Assembly (NCBI RefSeq): GCF_016863615.1
Contig: NZ_BOPF01000002.1
Location: 124,001-188,000 of the forward strand
Source: Virgisporangium aliadipatigenens
GTDB taxonomy: Bacteria > Actinomycetota > Actinomycetes > Mycobacteriales > Micromonosporaceae
DNA length: 64,000 nt
Direction: 5' to 3'
Both the position numbers and the translations under genes were made by a program. This document shows, in pieces, positions 51,154 to 60,582 of the stretch. Position 1 is the first letter of the stretch. The number at the start of each line of letters is the position of its first letter. The notes beneath the pieces are model-generated. The model saw only the letters and a list, made by a program, of their open reading frames with translations. It was not told the origin of the DNA and made no database searches.

Positions 51154-53360
51154 GGTTCGTCCCGTGGTGCGCCGACGCGGGACCGGATGGCGGCCAGGCC
51201 GAACCGGTCGCGGATCTGAGTTCTGCTGAGCCGGCCGTAGTAGTGCTCCTCCAACAGCGGCATCACGTCGTGCCGCCACACCCGCTCGAGCGCAGCGTCG
51301 CCGTCGAGGTTCGGCCTCATCAGGTAGGACGGCCCGATCTTGAAATCGTGGTCCTCCTCGCCGATGGACTCGTTGAGGGCGGCCAGCAGTGCGGCGCGTT
51401 CGTCGCCGGGCCTGTCGTTGGCGGCGAGCCAGTTGCGGAGGACGTCGCGGACCGGCTCGTCGTCGGGGTGCAGTTCGACGAACGCGAAGCGGCGCCGGAC
51501 GGCGGCGTCGACGAGCGCGATCGAGCGGTCCGCCGTGTTCATCGTGCCGATGATGAACACGTTGCGGGGCAGGTGGAACGCCTCCGACGGCGAGTACTGC
51601 AGCCGGATCGTGGCGTCTCGGTACTCCAGGAGGAAGTACAACTCGCCGAAGACCTTGGCCAGGTTGGCCCGGTTGATCTCGTCCACGATCAGCACGTAGG
51701 GACGCCCGGGATCCTCGCGTGCGGCGGCGGCGATCTCCCGCAGCGGACCGGGTTGCTTGGCGAACGCGACGGTCCCGCTCTCGGCACCCTCGACCGGGCG
51801 GAATCCCTCGAAGAAGTCCTCGTACGCGTAGGAGGGGTGGAACTGCACCAGCCGTACCGCGTCACGGGCTGCGACGTGTGCGGCGAGTGCCCGTGCCAGG
51901 TATGTCTTTCCGGTACCCGGCGGCCCGAACAGGACGATCTGTGAGCGTTCTCCCCACAGGTCGATGAGGTCCTGGAGCCAGGAACGGGCCATGTGCAACC
52001 CGTTCGCCAGTTCCTGCGTCGCGGCGGTCAGCACCGGGACGGCGGCGGTGACGGCGTCGCCAGGCTCGACCCGGCCTTCCGACGTCGGTTCGGTATCGAC
52101 CAGCGCGGACAGCACCTCCAGCGCGCCCGTCAGATCGACGACCGCGCCGGGCTGGTCCAACGCCGCCGGCAGCGGCTCGGGCAGCATGTCGACGGGCAGC
52201 GGCGGGGTCGTCAGCCACGTCGTCGGGCGCCGCAGCCGAGCGCCGCCGTCGGCCATCTCGTATTCCGGTTCGCCGTCGAGCACGCCGAGACGGAGGCCAT
52301 CCTCGACCAGGGTGGCGACGATGTCCTCGCTCTCCATCTGGGACAGGAAAGCGTGGTACTCGTTGGTCAACGCGACCCGTTGGGCATAGTCGTCGTGTTG
52401 ATAACCGGTGGCCACCGCGGCACGGATCTGCGCCTTCGACGCTCCCGGTGACACGTTGCCCAGGTGGTGCGCGGCCAGCGACACGAACGATCCTGCACTC
52501 CATCGGCCGGCCAGGTCGGGCGAGCCCGGACGGGACCGCACAAGCCAGGCACGGCGTTCACCGGGCACCCGATCGGTCTGTGTGCTCCACTGCCCGACGA
52601 ACGGCGCCTGGTAGTAGTCCACCGGCTGGGACGCTTCTTGTTGCAAGTGGACGGTGATCTCGAACAGGTCCCTGTTGAGGTCGCCGGTCAGCGGCAGCGA
52701 CGCCTCGCCGAACGCGTTTCGGATGGCCTTCTTGTGCGCCATGTTCAGGATGGGCAGGAAGTGCGTCGGGAAGCCGAGATAAAGCAGTTCCTCCCGGAGC
52801 GAGGGCATGACCCGGTATCGGTATATCGTCTCTTGCCAGTCCCACGGGCCGGTGAAGGCCCGTTCGCGCTGTTCGGCGGGCAGTGTCCACCAGTCGCCCA
52901 GCAGCTCTACAGCGTCGATGAGCCACTTCCACAGCATGGTGTGGGCGCCTGCGCCGCCGCCCCAGGTGCCCTGGTCGAAGGCGGCCACGACGTGCGCGGG
53001 GATCGCGACCGGCCGGCCCATCCAGCCCAGCACCGTCCGGACCCGGTCATGGAACGTCGCGGCTTTCAGGTTGAGCAGCGGCAAGCCCTGCAACGTCAAC
53101 AACTCGGCCGCCAACTGGACGGCGTCGTCCGACGCGTCGGAGAGCTGGCGCTCGAGCTTGACCATGAACGGGTCCGCGCCGGTGTCGAGTCGGCCGTTGT
53201 AGCACCGGTGCAGATCCTGCGTGGTCGCCGCGGTCCACACCGCGCGCTCGGGCGTGAACAGCGACTGCCCGCGCCGCATGCCCTGGTCGATCAGCTCTCG
53301 GCCCACTTCGCGGACCAGGTTGTCGTGACGCGACGGGATGATGACGGCACTGTCGCTCAT
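51150..53360 (-). CDS. mcrB: McrB-like AAA+ GTPase subunit
   Basis: The product has 736 residues from ATG 53360. A long N-terminal region of about 440 residues with no recognised modified-base reader (MLWKWLIDAVELLGDWWTLP, PFVGQWSTQTDRVP) presumably gives target choice. The AAA+ core starts near 470: Walker A GPPGTGKTYLARALA, Walker B VLIVDEINRANLAKVFGELY and the McrB signature GTMNTADRSIALVDAAVRRR. In E. coli McrBC this motor hydrolyses GTP and translocates DNA. The unusual N-terminus suggests recognition of a different modification. Confidence 0.92.
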   Translation of the reverse strand: MSDSAVIIPSRHDNLVREVGRELIDQGMRRGQSLFTPERAVWTAATTQDLHRCYNGRLDTGADPFMVKLERQLSDASDDAVQLAAELLTLQGLPLLNLKAATFHDRVRTVLGWMGRPVAIPAHVVAAFDQGTWGGGAGAHTMLWKWLIDAVELLGDWWTLPAEQRERAFTGPWDWQETIYRYRVMPSLREELLYLGFPTHFLPILNMAHKKAIRNAFGEASLPLTGDLNRDLFEITVHLQQEASQPVDYYQAPFVGQWSTQTDRVPGERRAWLVRSRPGSPDLAGRWSAGSFVSLAAHHLGNVSPGASKAQIRAAVATGYQHDDYAQRVALTNEYHAFLSQMESEDIVATLVEDGLRLGVLDGEPEYEMADGGARLRRPTTWLTTPPLPVDMLPEPLPAALDQPGAVVDLTGALEVLSALVDTEPTSEGRVEPGDAVTAAVPVLTAATQELANGLHMARSWLQDLIDLWGERSQIVLFGPPGTGKTYLARALAAHVAARDAVRLVQFHPSYAYEDFFEGFRPVEGAESGTVAFAKQPGPLREIAAAAREDPGRPYVLIVDEINRANLAKVFGELYFLLEYRDATIRLQYSPSEAFHLPRNVFIIGTMNTADRSIALVDAAVRRRFAFVELHPDDEPVRDVLRNWLAANDRPGDERAALLAALNESIGEEDHDFKIGPSYLMRPNLDGDAALERVWRHDVMPLLEEHYYGRLSRTQIRDRFGLAAIRSRVGAPRDEP

Positions 53361-53501
53361 ACGCCTGGATGTTAGGGCCTGGCGGTCGCGGCGCACGGCC
53401 GTTCGGTGCCGCAGGGGTGAACCGGCGGGAACGCGGCCCCGGCGCCGATCGCCGGCCGATAGCCTCGCGCCACCTGACACCCGCCCGTGGGGAGCGCCGA
53501 G

Positions 53502-54131
53502 ATGACGATCGCCCGACGCCTGGCCGCCGTTCTGGTCGCCACGGCGGTGCTCGCCGTGGCCGCCCCGGCACCCGCGCACGCCGCCGACGAACGGGTCCCC
53601 TTCGAGGGTTCGTCGCTCGGCCGCTCGTACGCCGCCGGCACCTATGCGCGTGAGGACGCGTTCGAACTCGGCGTCAACACCCTGTTCAAGTACCACCAGA
53701 CGATCACCCGGTGCGGTGCGAGCGTCGCCATGCTGTTCGCCCCGGCGGGTCCGGTCGGGCTGCTCATCCGGCAGGGGCGGGCCATCCGGGCGGCCGGCTC
53801 CGGCGCGCGGGCCGCCGAGGCGGCCAACACCGCGCGGGTGACGAAGCTGGTCGAGATCACCGACACGGTGTACGGCGCGCTGGAGACGTTCGGCAGCGGG
53901 ACGTCGTGCTCGGCGACGGTCGGCATCGTCCGGGCGCTGGCCAACGTGGCGGTGGCGGTCGGGGTGAGCGAGGTGCGCTCGTCGTCGTTCTACTTCCGGG
54001 ACGGCAGCTCGGTGCTGGTGCGCTCGTGGGCCCCGAACGAGTGCACGGTGCGGCTGTGGACCGGGCGGACGAAGGCGGCGGCGCGGTCGTTCGGCGACAC
54101 CTACCGGTGGCTGTGCGACCGGCACGGCTGA
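53502..54131 (+). CDS. Secreted protein of unknown function
   Basis: The 209-residue protein from ATG 53502 has a Sec signal (IARRLAAVLVATAVLAVAAP, APAHA-A cleavage). The mature protein has a small Gly-rich amphipathic part (AMLFAPAGPVGLLIRQGRAI) and four Cys (TRCGA, TSCSA, NECTV, WLCDR), probably two disulfides. No family is recognised. It stands alone, divergent from the McrBC operon. Confidence 0.7.
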   Translation: MTIARRLAAVLVATAVLAVAAPAPAHAADERVPFEGSSLGRSYAAGTYAREDAFELGVNTLFKYHQTITRCGASVAMLFAPAGPVGLLIRQGRAIRAAGSGARAAEAANTARVTKLVEITDTVYGALETFGSGTSCSATVGIVRALANVAVAVGVSEVRSSSFYFRDGSSVLVRSWAPNECTVRLWTGRTKAAARSFGDTYRWLCDRHG

Positions 54132-54138
54132 ACGGGAG

Positions 54139-57099
54139 TCACGGCGCGGCCAGCTCCGCGCGGATCCCGTCGGCCTCGGCCATCCCGAGCGCCGCGTACC
54201 CGGCGAGCGCACTGGCCAGGTGCCGGCGCGCCGATTCGGCGTCCCCGAGCGCCCGACAGGCCCGGGCCAGGCCGGCGTCGGCGCGGGCCTGCTGGTGGCG
54301 TTCCCCCGTGTCACGGGAGACGAGCCGGGCGGTGCGGTGCTGCTCGACCGCGGCGGCGGCGTCCCCTGCGGCGGTGAGCGCCTCGCCGAGTCCGTTGAGC
54401 GCCCACACCTCGCCGGACCGGTCCCCGGTCTGACGGGCGAGCGTCAACGCCTCGCGCAGCAACGGTATCGCCTCGGCCGGGCGTCCCTCGCGGACGAGCG
54501 AGACGCCGAGTCCGTTGAGCGCCCAGGCCTCGCCGGCCGGGTGCCCGATGCGTCGGAACAGCTCCAGCGCCGCGCGCTGATTCGCCGACGCGGCCGACAG
54601 CAGCCCGGCCCGCAGCTGCGCCTCGGCCAGATTGGCGAGCGCGGTCGCCTCGCCGACCCGATCGTCGAACTCCCGGAACCGCTCCAGCGCCGCCTCGTGC
54701 CGGGCGAACGACGAGGGGAAGTCCCCGAGCCAGCCCTCGACCAGCCCGAGCGAGGTCAGCGCCCGCGCCTCGGCGTGGCGGTCGCCGGCCCGCCGGATGC
54801 CCTCCAGCGCCTGGAGCTGGTGCGTGTGCGCCGTCGCGTACCGGCCGAGCAGCGCCTCGACGAGGCCGAGCGTGCCGGCCGCGCGGGCGGCGCCCGGGGC
54901 GTCGTCGACCCGACCGAAGAGTTCGACCGCGCGGGCCAGCTTGTCGGCGGCCGGTTCGAGGCGGCCGACCTGCAGGTGGGTGGTGCCGAGGTGGTACGAG
55001 GTGACGGCCTCGCCGGCCACGTCGCCGGCGCGGCGGGCCGCCTCGATCGCGTGCGCGTGGATCGTCAGGGCCCGCAGGTAGCGGCCGCGGTCCAGGTAGC
55101 GGAAGAGGGTGCCGGAGAGCCGGATCGCGTGGCGCGCGCCGTCCCGGTGGGCGGCCATCGCGGTGAGGTTCGGCAGCTCACCGTCCAACCAGGACAGTGC
55201 ACCGTCCGGTGTGGACAGATCCGGGACCGCGGTGGCGGGCGCGTCGACCGGCGGGCGGTGGTGGCGTTCGGCGGGGTGCAGCACATCCACCGCGGCGGCG
55301 GCCGTCCCGAGGTAGTGGTCGAAGAGCCGCGTCAACGCGGGGCCGCCATCACCGTCCACAGTGGACGCGGCGTAGACGCGCAGCAGGTCGTGCATGCCGT
55401 AGCGGCGGGCGCCGACCGCGTGCACCAGGTGGGCGCGCACCAGCAGCGCCAGGTTCTCCCGGGTGGCGCGCAGGTCTTCACCGGCCAGCGCGGCCGCGGC
55501 GTACTCGTCCAGATCGAGGCCCGGGTGCAGCCCGAGCAGCGCGAACAGCCGCACCGCCGCCGGCCGCAGGTGCCGCAGCGACCAGGAGAAGACCGCCGTG
55601 ACCGCGCCGCGCGGGTCGCCGCCGGCGTCCAGGCGGTCGAGCCGTTCGCGCTGGTCGGCCAGCTCGGTCACGAGCTCCGACAGGGTCGCCGGGTGGCGGG
55701 CGGCCGCCAGTTCGGCGGCGAGGCGCAACGCCAGGGGGAGGCGGGCGCACTGGTCGGCGAGCACCGCCGCGGCCGCCGGTTCGTCGTCCACGCGGGTGCC
55801 GATCAGCCGGCGCAGCAGCGCCACCGACCGGTCGCGGGGGAGCAGGCCGAGGTCGACGCGCCGCGCGCCGTGCAGGGCGACGAGGCCGGCGAGGCTGTCC
55901 CGGCTGGTGACCAGGACCGCGCACGTGCCGGTGCCGGGCAGCAGCGGCCGGGTCTGTTCGACGGTGGCGGCGTTGTCCAACAGGATCAGGATCCGGCGTC
56001 CGGACGTCTCGGTCCGGTACCGTGCCGCGCGCTCGTCGAGCCGCAGCGGTATCTCCATCGGGGGAACGCCCAGTGCCAGCAGAAAACCCGCCAGCACGTC
56101 GGCCGGGTCGGCGGGCCGTTCGGGGTCGTAGCCGCGCAGGTCGGCGTAGAGCTGCCCGTCCGGGAACCGGTCCCGCGCCCGGTGCGCCCAGCACACGGCG
56201 AGCGCGGTCTTGCCGACCCCGGCGGTGCCCGACACGACGGCGACCGGCACGGCCGTCGACCCCGGTTCGGCCAGAACGGCGTCCAGCGCCGCCAACTCCT
56301 CGTCCCGGCCGGTGAACGCGGCCACCTCGCCCGGCAGCTGCGCCGGCACGGCGGTGGCGGACGGGGAGACGGCGGGGGCCGCCTCGGGACCCAGTTCGCC
56401 GCGCAGGATCGCCCGGTGCGCCTCGCGCAGCGCCGGCCCGGGGTCGACGCCCAGCTCCTCGACCAGCCGCTGCCGGGTGACGGTGTACCGGTCGAGTGCT
56501 TCCGCCTGGCGCCCGGCCAGTGCCAACGCCCGCATGAGCGTCGCCGCGAGCGTCTCGGCGAGCGGCTCCTCCTCGACCAGTTCGGTCAGCGGCGCGAGAA
56601 CCGCCGACGGGTTGCCGGCCGACAGTTCGGCCGACGCCCAGGCGGCCACGGTGTCGAGGCGTTCGCGCTGCCAGGTCCGGCGCATCCGGTCGGCCCAGTG
56701 CCCGGTGATCCCCGCGAGGGGCTCGCCCCGCCACAACTCCAGCGCGGCGCGCAGCGACTCCCGTTCGCCACGCGCCGCGAGGTCGCGGAAGCGGTGCAGG
56801 TCGACCCGCTCGGGCGGCAGGTCCACGGTGTACCCGGCCGAACGGTGCACCAACGGCACGTTCCCCGTCCCGGCCTCGCGGAGCGCGCGCCGCAGCCGCG
56901 CCACGTAGGCGTGCAGCGAACGCCGCACCCCGTCCGGCGGCTCACCGCCCCAGACGCGGTCGACGATCAGTTCGGGGGTGACGACCCGGCCGACGTCGAC
57001 GAGCAGCGCGGCGAGGACCGCCCGCTGGCGCGGTGCGCCGAGGTCGACGCGGTGCGGGGAGCCGATCAGTTCCACCGGACCCAGCAGTTGGAACTCCAC
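54139..57099 (-). CDS. BTAD-NB-ARC-TPR regulator (AfsR/SARP-like)
   Basis: The product has 986 residues from GTG 57099. An OmpR-type winged helix starts at once (FQLLGPVELIGSPHRVDLGA, RVVTPELIVDRVWGGEPPDG), followed by the BTAD (about 95-240), NB-ARC with Walker A SGTAGVGKTALAVCW and ILILLDNAATVEQ, and TPR repeats (about 690-980) such as ASLGLVEGWLGDFPSSFARH. It matches AfsR/SARP regulators of secondary metabolism. It is a paralogue of the 42829-45765 protein but lacks the XRE head. A GTCCACAGTGGAC palindrome (55354) lies in its middle. Confidence 0.92.
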   Translation of the reverse strand: MEFQLLGPVELIGSPHRVDLGAPRQRAVLAALLVDVGRVVTPELIVDRVWGGEPPDGVRRSLHAYVARLRRALREAGTGNVPLVHRSAGYTVDLPPERVDLHRFRDLAARGERESLRAALELWRGEPLAGITGHWADRMRRTWQRERLDTVAAWASAELSAGNPSAVLAPLTELVEEEPLAETLAATLMRALALAGRQAEALDRYTVTRQRLVEELGVDPGPALREAHRAILRGELGPEAAPAVSPSATAVPAQLPGEVAAFTGRDEELAALDAVLAEPGSTAVPVAVVSGTAGVGKTALAVCWAHRARDRFPDGQLYADLRGYDPERPADPADVLAGFLLALGVPPMEIPLRLDERAARYRTETSGRRILILLDNAATVEQTRPLLPGTGTCAVLVTSRDSLAGLVALHGARRVDLGLLPRDRSVALLRRLIGTRVDDEPAAAAVLADQCARLPLALRLAAELAAARHPATLSELVTELADQRERLDRLDAGGDPRGAVTAVFSWSLRHLRPAAVRLFALLGLHPGLDLDEYAAAALAGEDLRATRENLALLVRAHLVHAVGARRYGMHDLLRVYAASTVDGDGGPALTRLFDHYLGTAAAAVDVLHPAERHHRPPVDAPATAVPDLSTPDGALSWLDGELPNLTAMAAHRDGARHAIRLSGTLFRYLDRGRYLRALTIHAHAIEAARRAGDVAGEAVTSYHLGTTHLQVGRLEPAADKLARAVELFGRVDDAPGAARAAGTLGLVEALLGRYATAHTHQLQALEGIRRAGDRHAEARALTSLGLVEGWLGDFPSSFARHEAALERFREFDDRVGEATALANLAEAQLRAGLLSAASANQRAALELFRRIGHPAGEAWALNGLGVSLVREGRPAEAIPLLREALTLARQTGDRSGEVWALNGLGEALTAAGDAAAAVEQHRTARLVSRDTGERHQQARADAGLARACRALGDAESARRHLASALAGYAALGMAEADGIRAELAAP
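55354..55366. repeat. 13-bp palindrome GTCCACAGTGGAC
   Basis: A perfect member of the dispersed palindrome family inside the second SARP gene; a weaker relative (GTCCGGTGTGGAC) is at 55204. Confidence 0.65.
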
Positions 57100-57122
57100 G
57101 GTTGGTAACCATAGATATCCCC

Positions 57123-57959
57123 TCAGACGGGTGCGCCGAGGGTGACGAGGGCGGTGAGCCGCGCCTCGGACTCCGGCACCGGCGTCAGGATCACGACCTT
57201 CAGCTCCGCGTCGCCGTCGGTCAGCACGTCGCAGTCGACCTCGATCGGGCCGGCGCCCGGATGTTCGATGACCTTGTGGTCGGCGCGGTGGGTGCCGACC
57301 GCGCCGGCCGACCACAGCCGCGCGAAGCGGTCGTTGCCGGCGACGAGCGTCGCGATCAGGCCGCTCAGGCGGGGGTCGTGCGGGAAGCGGCCGGTGGCGC
57401 GGCGCAGGTCGGACGCGGCGGCCGCCTCGAGCTCCGCGCGGGCGTGGGAGACCACCGGCCAGTGGGACATCCGCGGGCCGTCGCCCGCCAGCGGGAACGT
57501 CTCCCGCGCGAAGTTGCGCATCGCGGGCGGCACCGCGGCCGGGTCGCCGACCAGCGCCGCCCAGGCGGGGTTCCACCGCAGCAGGTGCCAGTCGGCCGCG
57601 AAGACCGCCACCGCCGTGCTCTCCCCGAGCCGGTCCACCACCCGCCGCAGCCCGGGCGGCACGCGGTCGCCGAGCCGCCCGTCGGCCGGTGGCGCCTGCC
57701 CGGCCAGCCGGTAGAGGTGGTCACGTTCGGCGGTGCTCAGCCGCAGGGCGCGGGCCAGCGCGGCGAGCACCTGCGCCGAGGGCGTGCCGAAGCGTCCCTG
57801 TTCGAGGCGGACGACGTAGTCGACGGAGATCCGGGCGAGGTCGGCCAGCTCCTCGCGACGCAGCCCCTTGGCCCGCCGCGCGGGCCCCTGGGGAAGGCCG
57901 GCGTCCGCGGGGGAGAGGCGGTCGCGCCACGCGCGGAGGGTCGCGCCGAGTTCGGACAT
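57123..57959 (-). CDS. XRE-family regulator with MmyB-like ligand domain
   Basis: The 278-residue protein has an N-terminal HTH (RREELADLARISVDYVVRLE, QGRFGTPSAQVLAALARAL) and a C-terminal PAS-like MmyB domain (VAVFAADWHLLRWNPAWAAL, FARETFPLAGDGPRMSHWPV, DHKVIEHPGAGPIEVDCDVL). Members of this family sense fatty acids or small ligands and usually control a divergent oxidoreductase. Here an SDR gene is divergent, 86 bp away, the expected target. Confidence 0.92.
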   Translation of the reverse strand: MSELGATLRAWRDRLSPADAGLPQGPARRAKGLRREELADLARISVDYVVRLEQGRFGTPSAQVLAALARALRLSTAERDHLYRLAGQAPPADGRLGDRVPPGLRRVVDRLGESTAVAVFAADWHLLRWNPAWAALVGDPAAVPPAMRNFARETFPLAGDGPRMSHWPVVSHARAELEAAAASDLRRATGRFPHDPRLSGLIATLVAGNDRFARLWSAGAVGTHRADHKVIEHPGAGPIEVDCDVLTDGDAELKVVILTPVPESEARLTALVTLGAPV

Positions 57960-58045
57960 GTCGACGATTGTCCCGCGCGTTCCGGCCCGGAGGGTGGTAA
58001 GGATCTTCCCTGGCGAACGTCATGGGCCCGGCCCACGCTGGCCCC

Positions 58046-58741
58046 ATGACGATCACCTTCATCACGGGGGCCAACAAGGGCCTCGGCCACGAGACCGCGC
58101 GCCGCCTCGTCGCCCTGGGACACACCGTCCTGCTCGGTGCGCGCGACGTGCGGGCCGGCCGGGCCGCCGCGCGGGAACTGGGCGCCCGCCACGTTCCACT
58201 CGATGTGACCGACGAGGAATCGGTGGCCGCCGCGGCCGCGGACGTCGAGCGGCACGAGGGCCGGGTCGACGTGTTGGTCAACAACGCCGGGATCCACGGC
58301 CCCTTCGGTGACCCGAGCGGGCTGACCGGCGCGGACGTCGGCGCGGTGCTCGACGTGAACGTCGTCGGGGTGGTGCGCGTGACGACGGCCTTCCTGCCGC
58401 TGCTGCGCCGCTCCGCCGACCCGGTGATCATCAACGTCAGCAGCGCGATGGGCTCCCTGGCCGCCACGCACGACCCGCGGCGGCCCGAGTCGACGGCGAT
58501 CGCCCCGGCCTACACGGCGTCCAAGGCGGCGCTGACCATGCTGACCACGCAGTACGCCAAGGCGCTCCCGGGCCTGCGGATCAACGCGGCCGACCCCGGC
58601 TACACCGCCACCGACCTGAACGGCCACAGCGGCCACCAGACCGTCACGGAGGGTACCGACGTGATCGTCCGCCTCGCCACCGAGGGGCCGGGGCACGGCA
58701 CCGGCCGTTTCGTCGACCGGGCGGGTGACATCGCCTGGTGA
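58046..58741 (+). CDS. Short-chain dehydrogenase/reductase
   Basis: The 231-residue classical SDR starts at ATG 58046. TGANKGLGHETARRL binds the cofactor, DVLVNNAGI is the NNAG motif, INVSSAMGS gives the catalytic Ser and YTASKAAL the Tyr/Lys pair. The basic/Arg context after the first strand (ARDVRAG) favours NADPH. It is controlled in all likelihood by the divergent XRE/MmyB regulator. Confidence 0.93.
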   Translation: MTITFITGANKGLGHETARRLVALGHTVLLGARDVRAGRAAARELGARHVPLDVTDEESVAAAAADVERHEGRVDVLVNNAGIHGPFGDPSGLTGADVGAVLDVNVVGVVRVTTAFLPLLRRSADPVIINVSSAMGSLAATHDPRRPESTAIAPAYTASKAALTMLTTQYAKALPGLRINAADPGYTATDLNGHSGHQTVTEGTDVIVRLATEGPGHGTGRFVDRAGDIAW

Positions 58742-58835
58742 CCCGGTAGGGTTCGGCCTCGTGCCGGAACTGTCGGTGATCAACCCGCCGGCACAGTGAC
58801 GTATCCTGATCACGATGGTGAACGGGGGAGCAGAC

Positions 58836-59381
58836 GTGCCGAGCCTTGACGAGGTGGAGACCCTCCTCGACGATCTCCGCCCGCACCCGGTGGTCCGCCG
58901 GTTCGCGCTGGAGGTGGCCGACAGCGAGACCGTGTGGAGCGAGCGCACCGGCGGGTCGGTGAGCCTGCGGGCGACGGCCGAGGAGAGCCCCGCCGCGATC
59001 CTCGTCTACAAGGAACGCGTCGAGGTCTGCCTGGCCCCGGAACGCGCGCGCGAGTACGGCAACGCGATCACCGGCAGCCGCCTCTTCACGCCCAACGCCA
59101 CCACCAGCCACTGGGTCATCCCGGCGGCGCTGCTGGTCGCCGACGACGCGATGCGCGCCGCGCTGGAGGCCGTCGCGTGGCGGCGCCACGAGGCCCTGGT
59201 CCGGCCGGCGCCGGTCACGCCGACGCGCACCCGTGCGAGCCGTTCGACGACGGCGCGCTCCAGCACCCCGCGGGCGCCCCGCACGCCTAAGGCCGTCGTC
59301 CCGGAACGTCCTCCGGCGGCCGACCCGCAGTGCCCGATCCACTTCATCCCGCGCCGCATCTGCGAGTGCAACGAGGGCTAG
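58836..59381 (+). CDS. Hypothetical protein upstream of smpB
   Basis: The protein has about 181 residues. GTG 58836 is preferred because GGGGGAG lies 5 bp upstream; ATG 58815 is in frame but has no ribosome-binding site. The N-terminal two-thirds are a compact domain ([40 protein letters not shown]). A basic Pro/Thr/Ser linker then leads to a C-terminal [13 protein letters not shown] that may bind metal with three Cys and a His. The stop lies 4 bp before the smpB start, so it is co-transcribed. No family is recognised. Confidence 0.65.
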   Translation: MPSLDEVETLLDDLRPHPVVRRFALEVADSETVWSERTGGSVSLRATAEESPAAILVYKERVEVCLAPERAREYGNAITGSRLFTPNATTSHWVIPAALLVADDAMRAALEAVAWRRHEALVRPAPVTPTRTRASRSTTARSSTPRAPRTPKAVVPERPPAADPQCPIHFIPRRICECNEG

Positions 59382-59385
59382 GCAG

Positions 59386-59868
59386 GTGGGTAAGCGGGAG
59401 CCCGGTAGGCAGGTCATTGCGACCAACCGGAAGGCCCGGCACGACTACACCATCCTGAAGACCTACGAGGCCGGCATCGTGCTCGCCGGCACCGAGGTCA
59501 AGTCCCTGCGCGACGGCCACGCCTCCCTGGTGGACGCGTTCGCCCAGGAACGCGACGGCGAGATCGTCCTGTACAACCTGCACATCGCCGAGTACGGCTT
59601 CGGCAGCTGGACCAACCACCAGCCGCGCCGCACCCGCAAGCTGCTGCTGCACCGCGTGGAGATCGACCGGATCCTGGAGAAGCTGCGCGAGGGCGGCATG
59701 ACGTTGGTGCCGCTGTCGATGTACTTCGCCGGCGGCTGGGCGAAGGTGGAACTCGGCCTCGCCCGGGGCAATCGCACGTTCGACAAGCGGCAGGTGCTCG
59801 CCCGTCGCGACGCCGACCGCGAGATCGCCCGGGAGCTGGGCCGCCGCCTGAAGGGCCGACCGCGCTAG
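59386..59868 (+). CDS. smpB: SsrA-binding protein SmpB
   Basis: The product has 160 residues from GTG 59386. Signature segments are [39 protein letters not shown] and [20 protein letters not shown], with the basic tail [20 protein letters not shown]. SmpB brings tmRNA to stalled ribosomes. No ssrA gene follows, since the next gene is convergent. The stop TAG shares the palindrome CTAG with the convergent wrbA stop. Confidence 0.97.
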   Translation: MGKREPGRQVIATNRKARHDYTILKTYEAGIVLAGTEVKSLRDGHASLVDAFAQERDGEIVLYNLHIAEYGFGSWTNHQPRRTRKLLLHRVEIDRILEKLREGGMTLVPLSMYFAGGWAKVELGLARGNRTFDKRQVLARRDADREIARELGRRLKGRPR

Positions 59869-60470
59869 TTCGCGAGCGCGCGGGCGACCTTGACGACGCG
59901 TTCGGCCAGATGGTCCAGCGCGGCGTACTCCACCTCGGTCAGCGGGGCGTCGTTGTTGCCGCCGGAGACGTGCGAGACGCCGTACGGGTTGCCGTCGGCG
60001 AACTTCAACGGATCCGTGTAGCCCGGCGGCACGATGATCCCGCCGAAGTGGTGGATCGTGTTGTAGAGCGCCAGCAGCGTCGACTCCTGCCCGCCGTGTG
60101 CGGTCTGCGACGCCGTGAACCCCGCGTACACCTTGTCGGCCAGCAGCCCCTGGGCCCACTGCGGCCCCAGCGTGTCGAGGAACTGCTTGAGCTGGCTGGC
60201 GATGTTGCCGTAGCGGGTGGGCGAACCGAACAGGACCGCGTCGGCCCAGACCATGTCGTCCGCCGAGGCCGTGGGCTCGTCCTTGATCCGCTCGGCGTGC
60301 TGGCTCCAGGCCGGGTTCGAGGCGATGGCCTCCTTCGGTGCCAGTTCCTGGACGTGGCGCAGCCGTACCTCCGCGCCCGCCTTCTCACCGGCCTCGGCGA
60401 GCCGGCGCGCCATGGCGTCCACGGTGCCGGTCGAGGAGTAGTAGATGACGGCGAGCTTGGTGTCGGGCAT
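59865..60470 (-). CDS. wrbA: NAD(P)H:quinone oxidoreductase, WrbA type
   Basis: The 201-residue flavodoxin-fold protein has the FMN phosphate loop [40 protein letters not shown] and [20 protein letters not shown], which is the WrbA pattern. It reduces quinones by two electrons. The stop codons of smpB and wrbA overlap by 4 bp at CTAG (59865-59868). Confidence 0.95.
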   Translation of the reverse strand: MPDTKLAVIYYSSTGTVDAMARRLAEAGEKAGAEVRLRHVQELAPKEAIASNPAWSQHAERIKDEPTASADDMVWADAVLFGSPTRYGNIASQLKQFLDTLGPQWAQGLLADKVYAGFTASQTAHGGQESTLLALYNTIHHFGGIIVPPGYTDPLKFADGNPYGVSHVSGGNNDAPLTEVEYAALDHLAERVVKVARALAN

Positions 60471-60582
60471 GACGAACGGCCTCCCTGTCGGTGTTCACTC
60501 TCAGGGGGCTACTGCCCATTTTGAATCGCCTGTACCGGTTCCGGGCCCGGTTTCGCGAGAATGAGCCGGGCCCGGCGCGCGG

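Noticed and set aside
54220-57108. Plus-strand 962-codon open frame antisense to the second SARP gene
   Set aside because: Shadow frame; the minus strand has intact BTAD, NB-ARC and TPR motifs.
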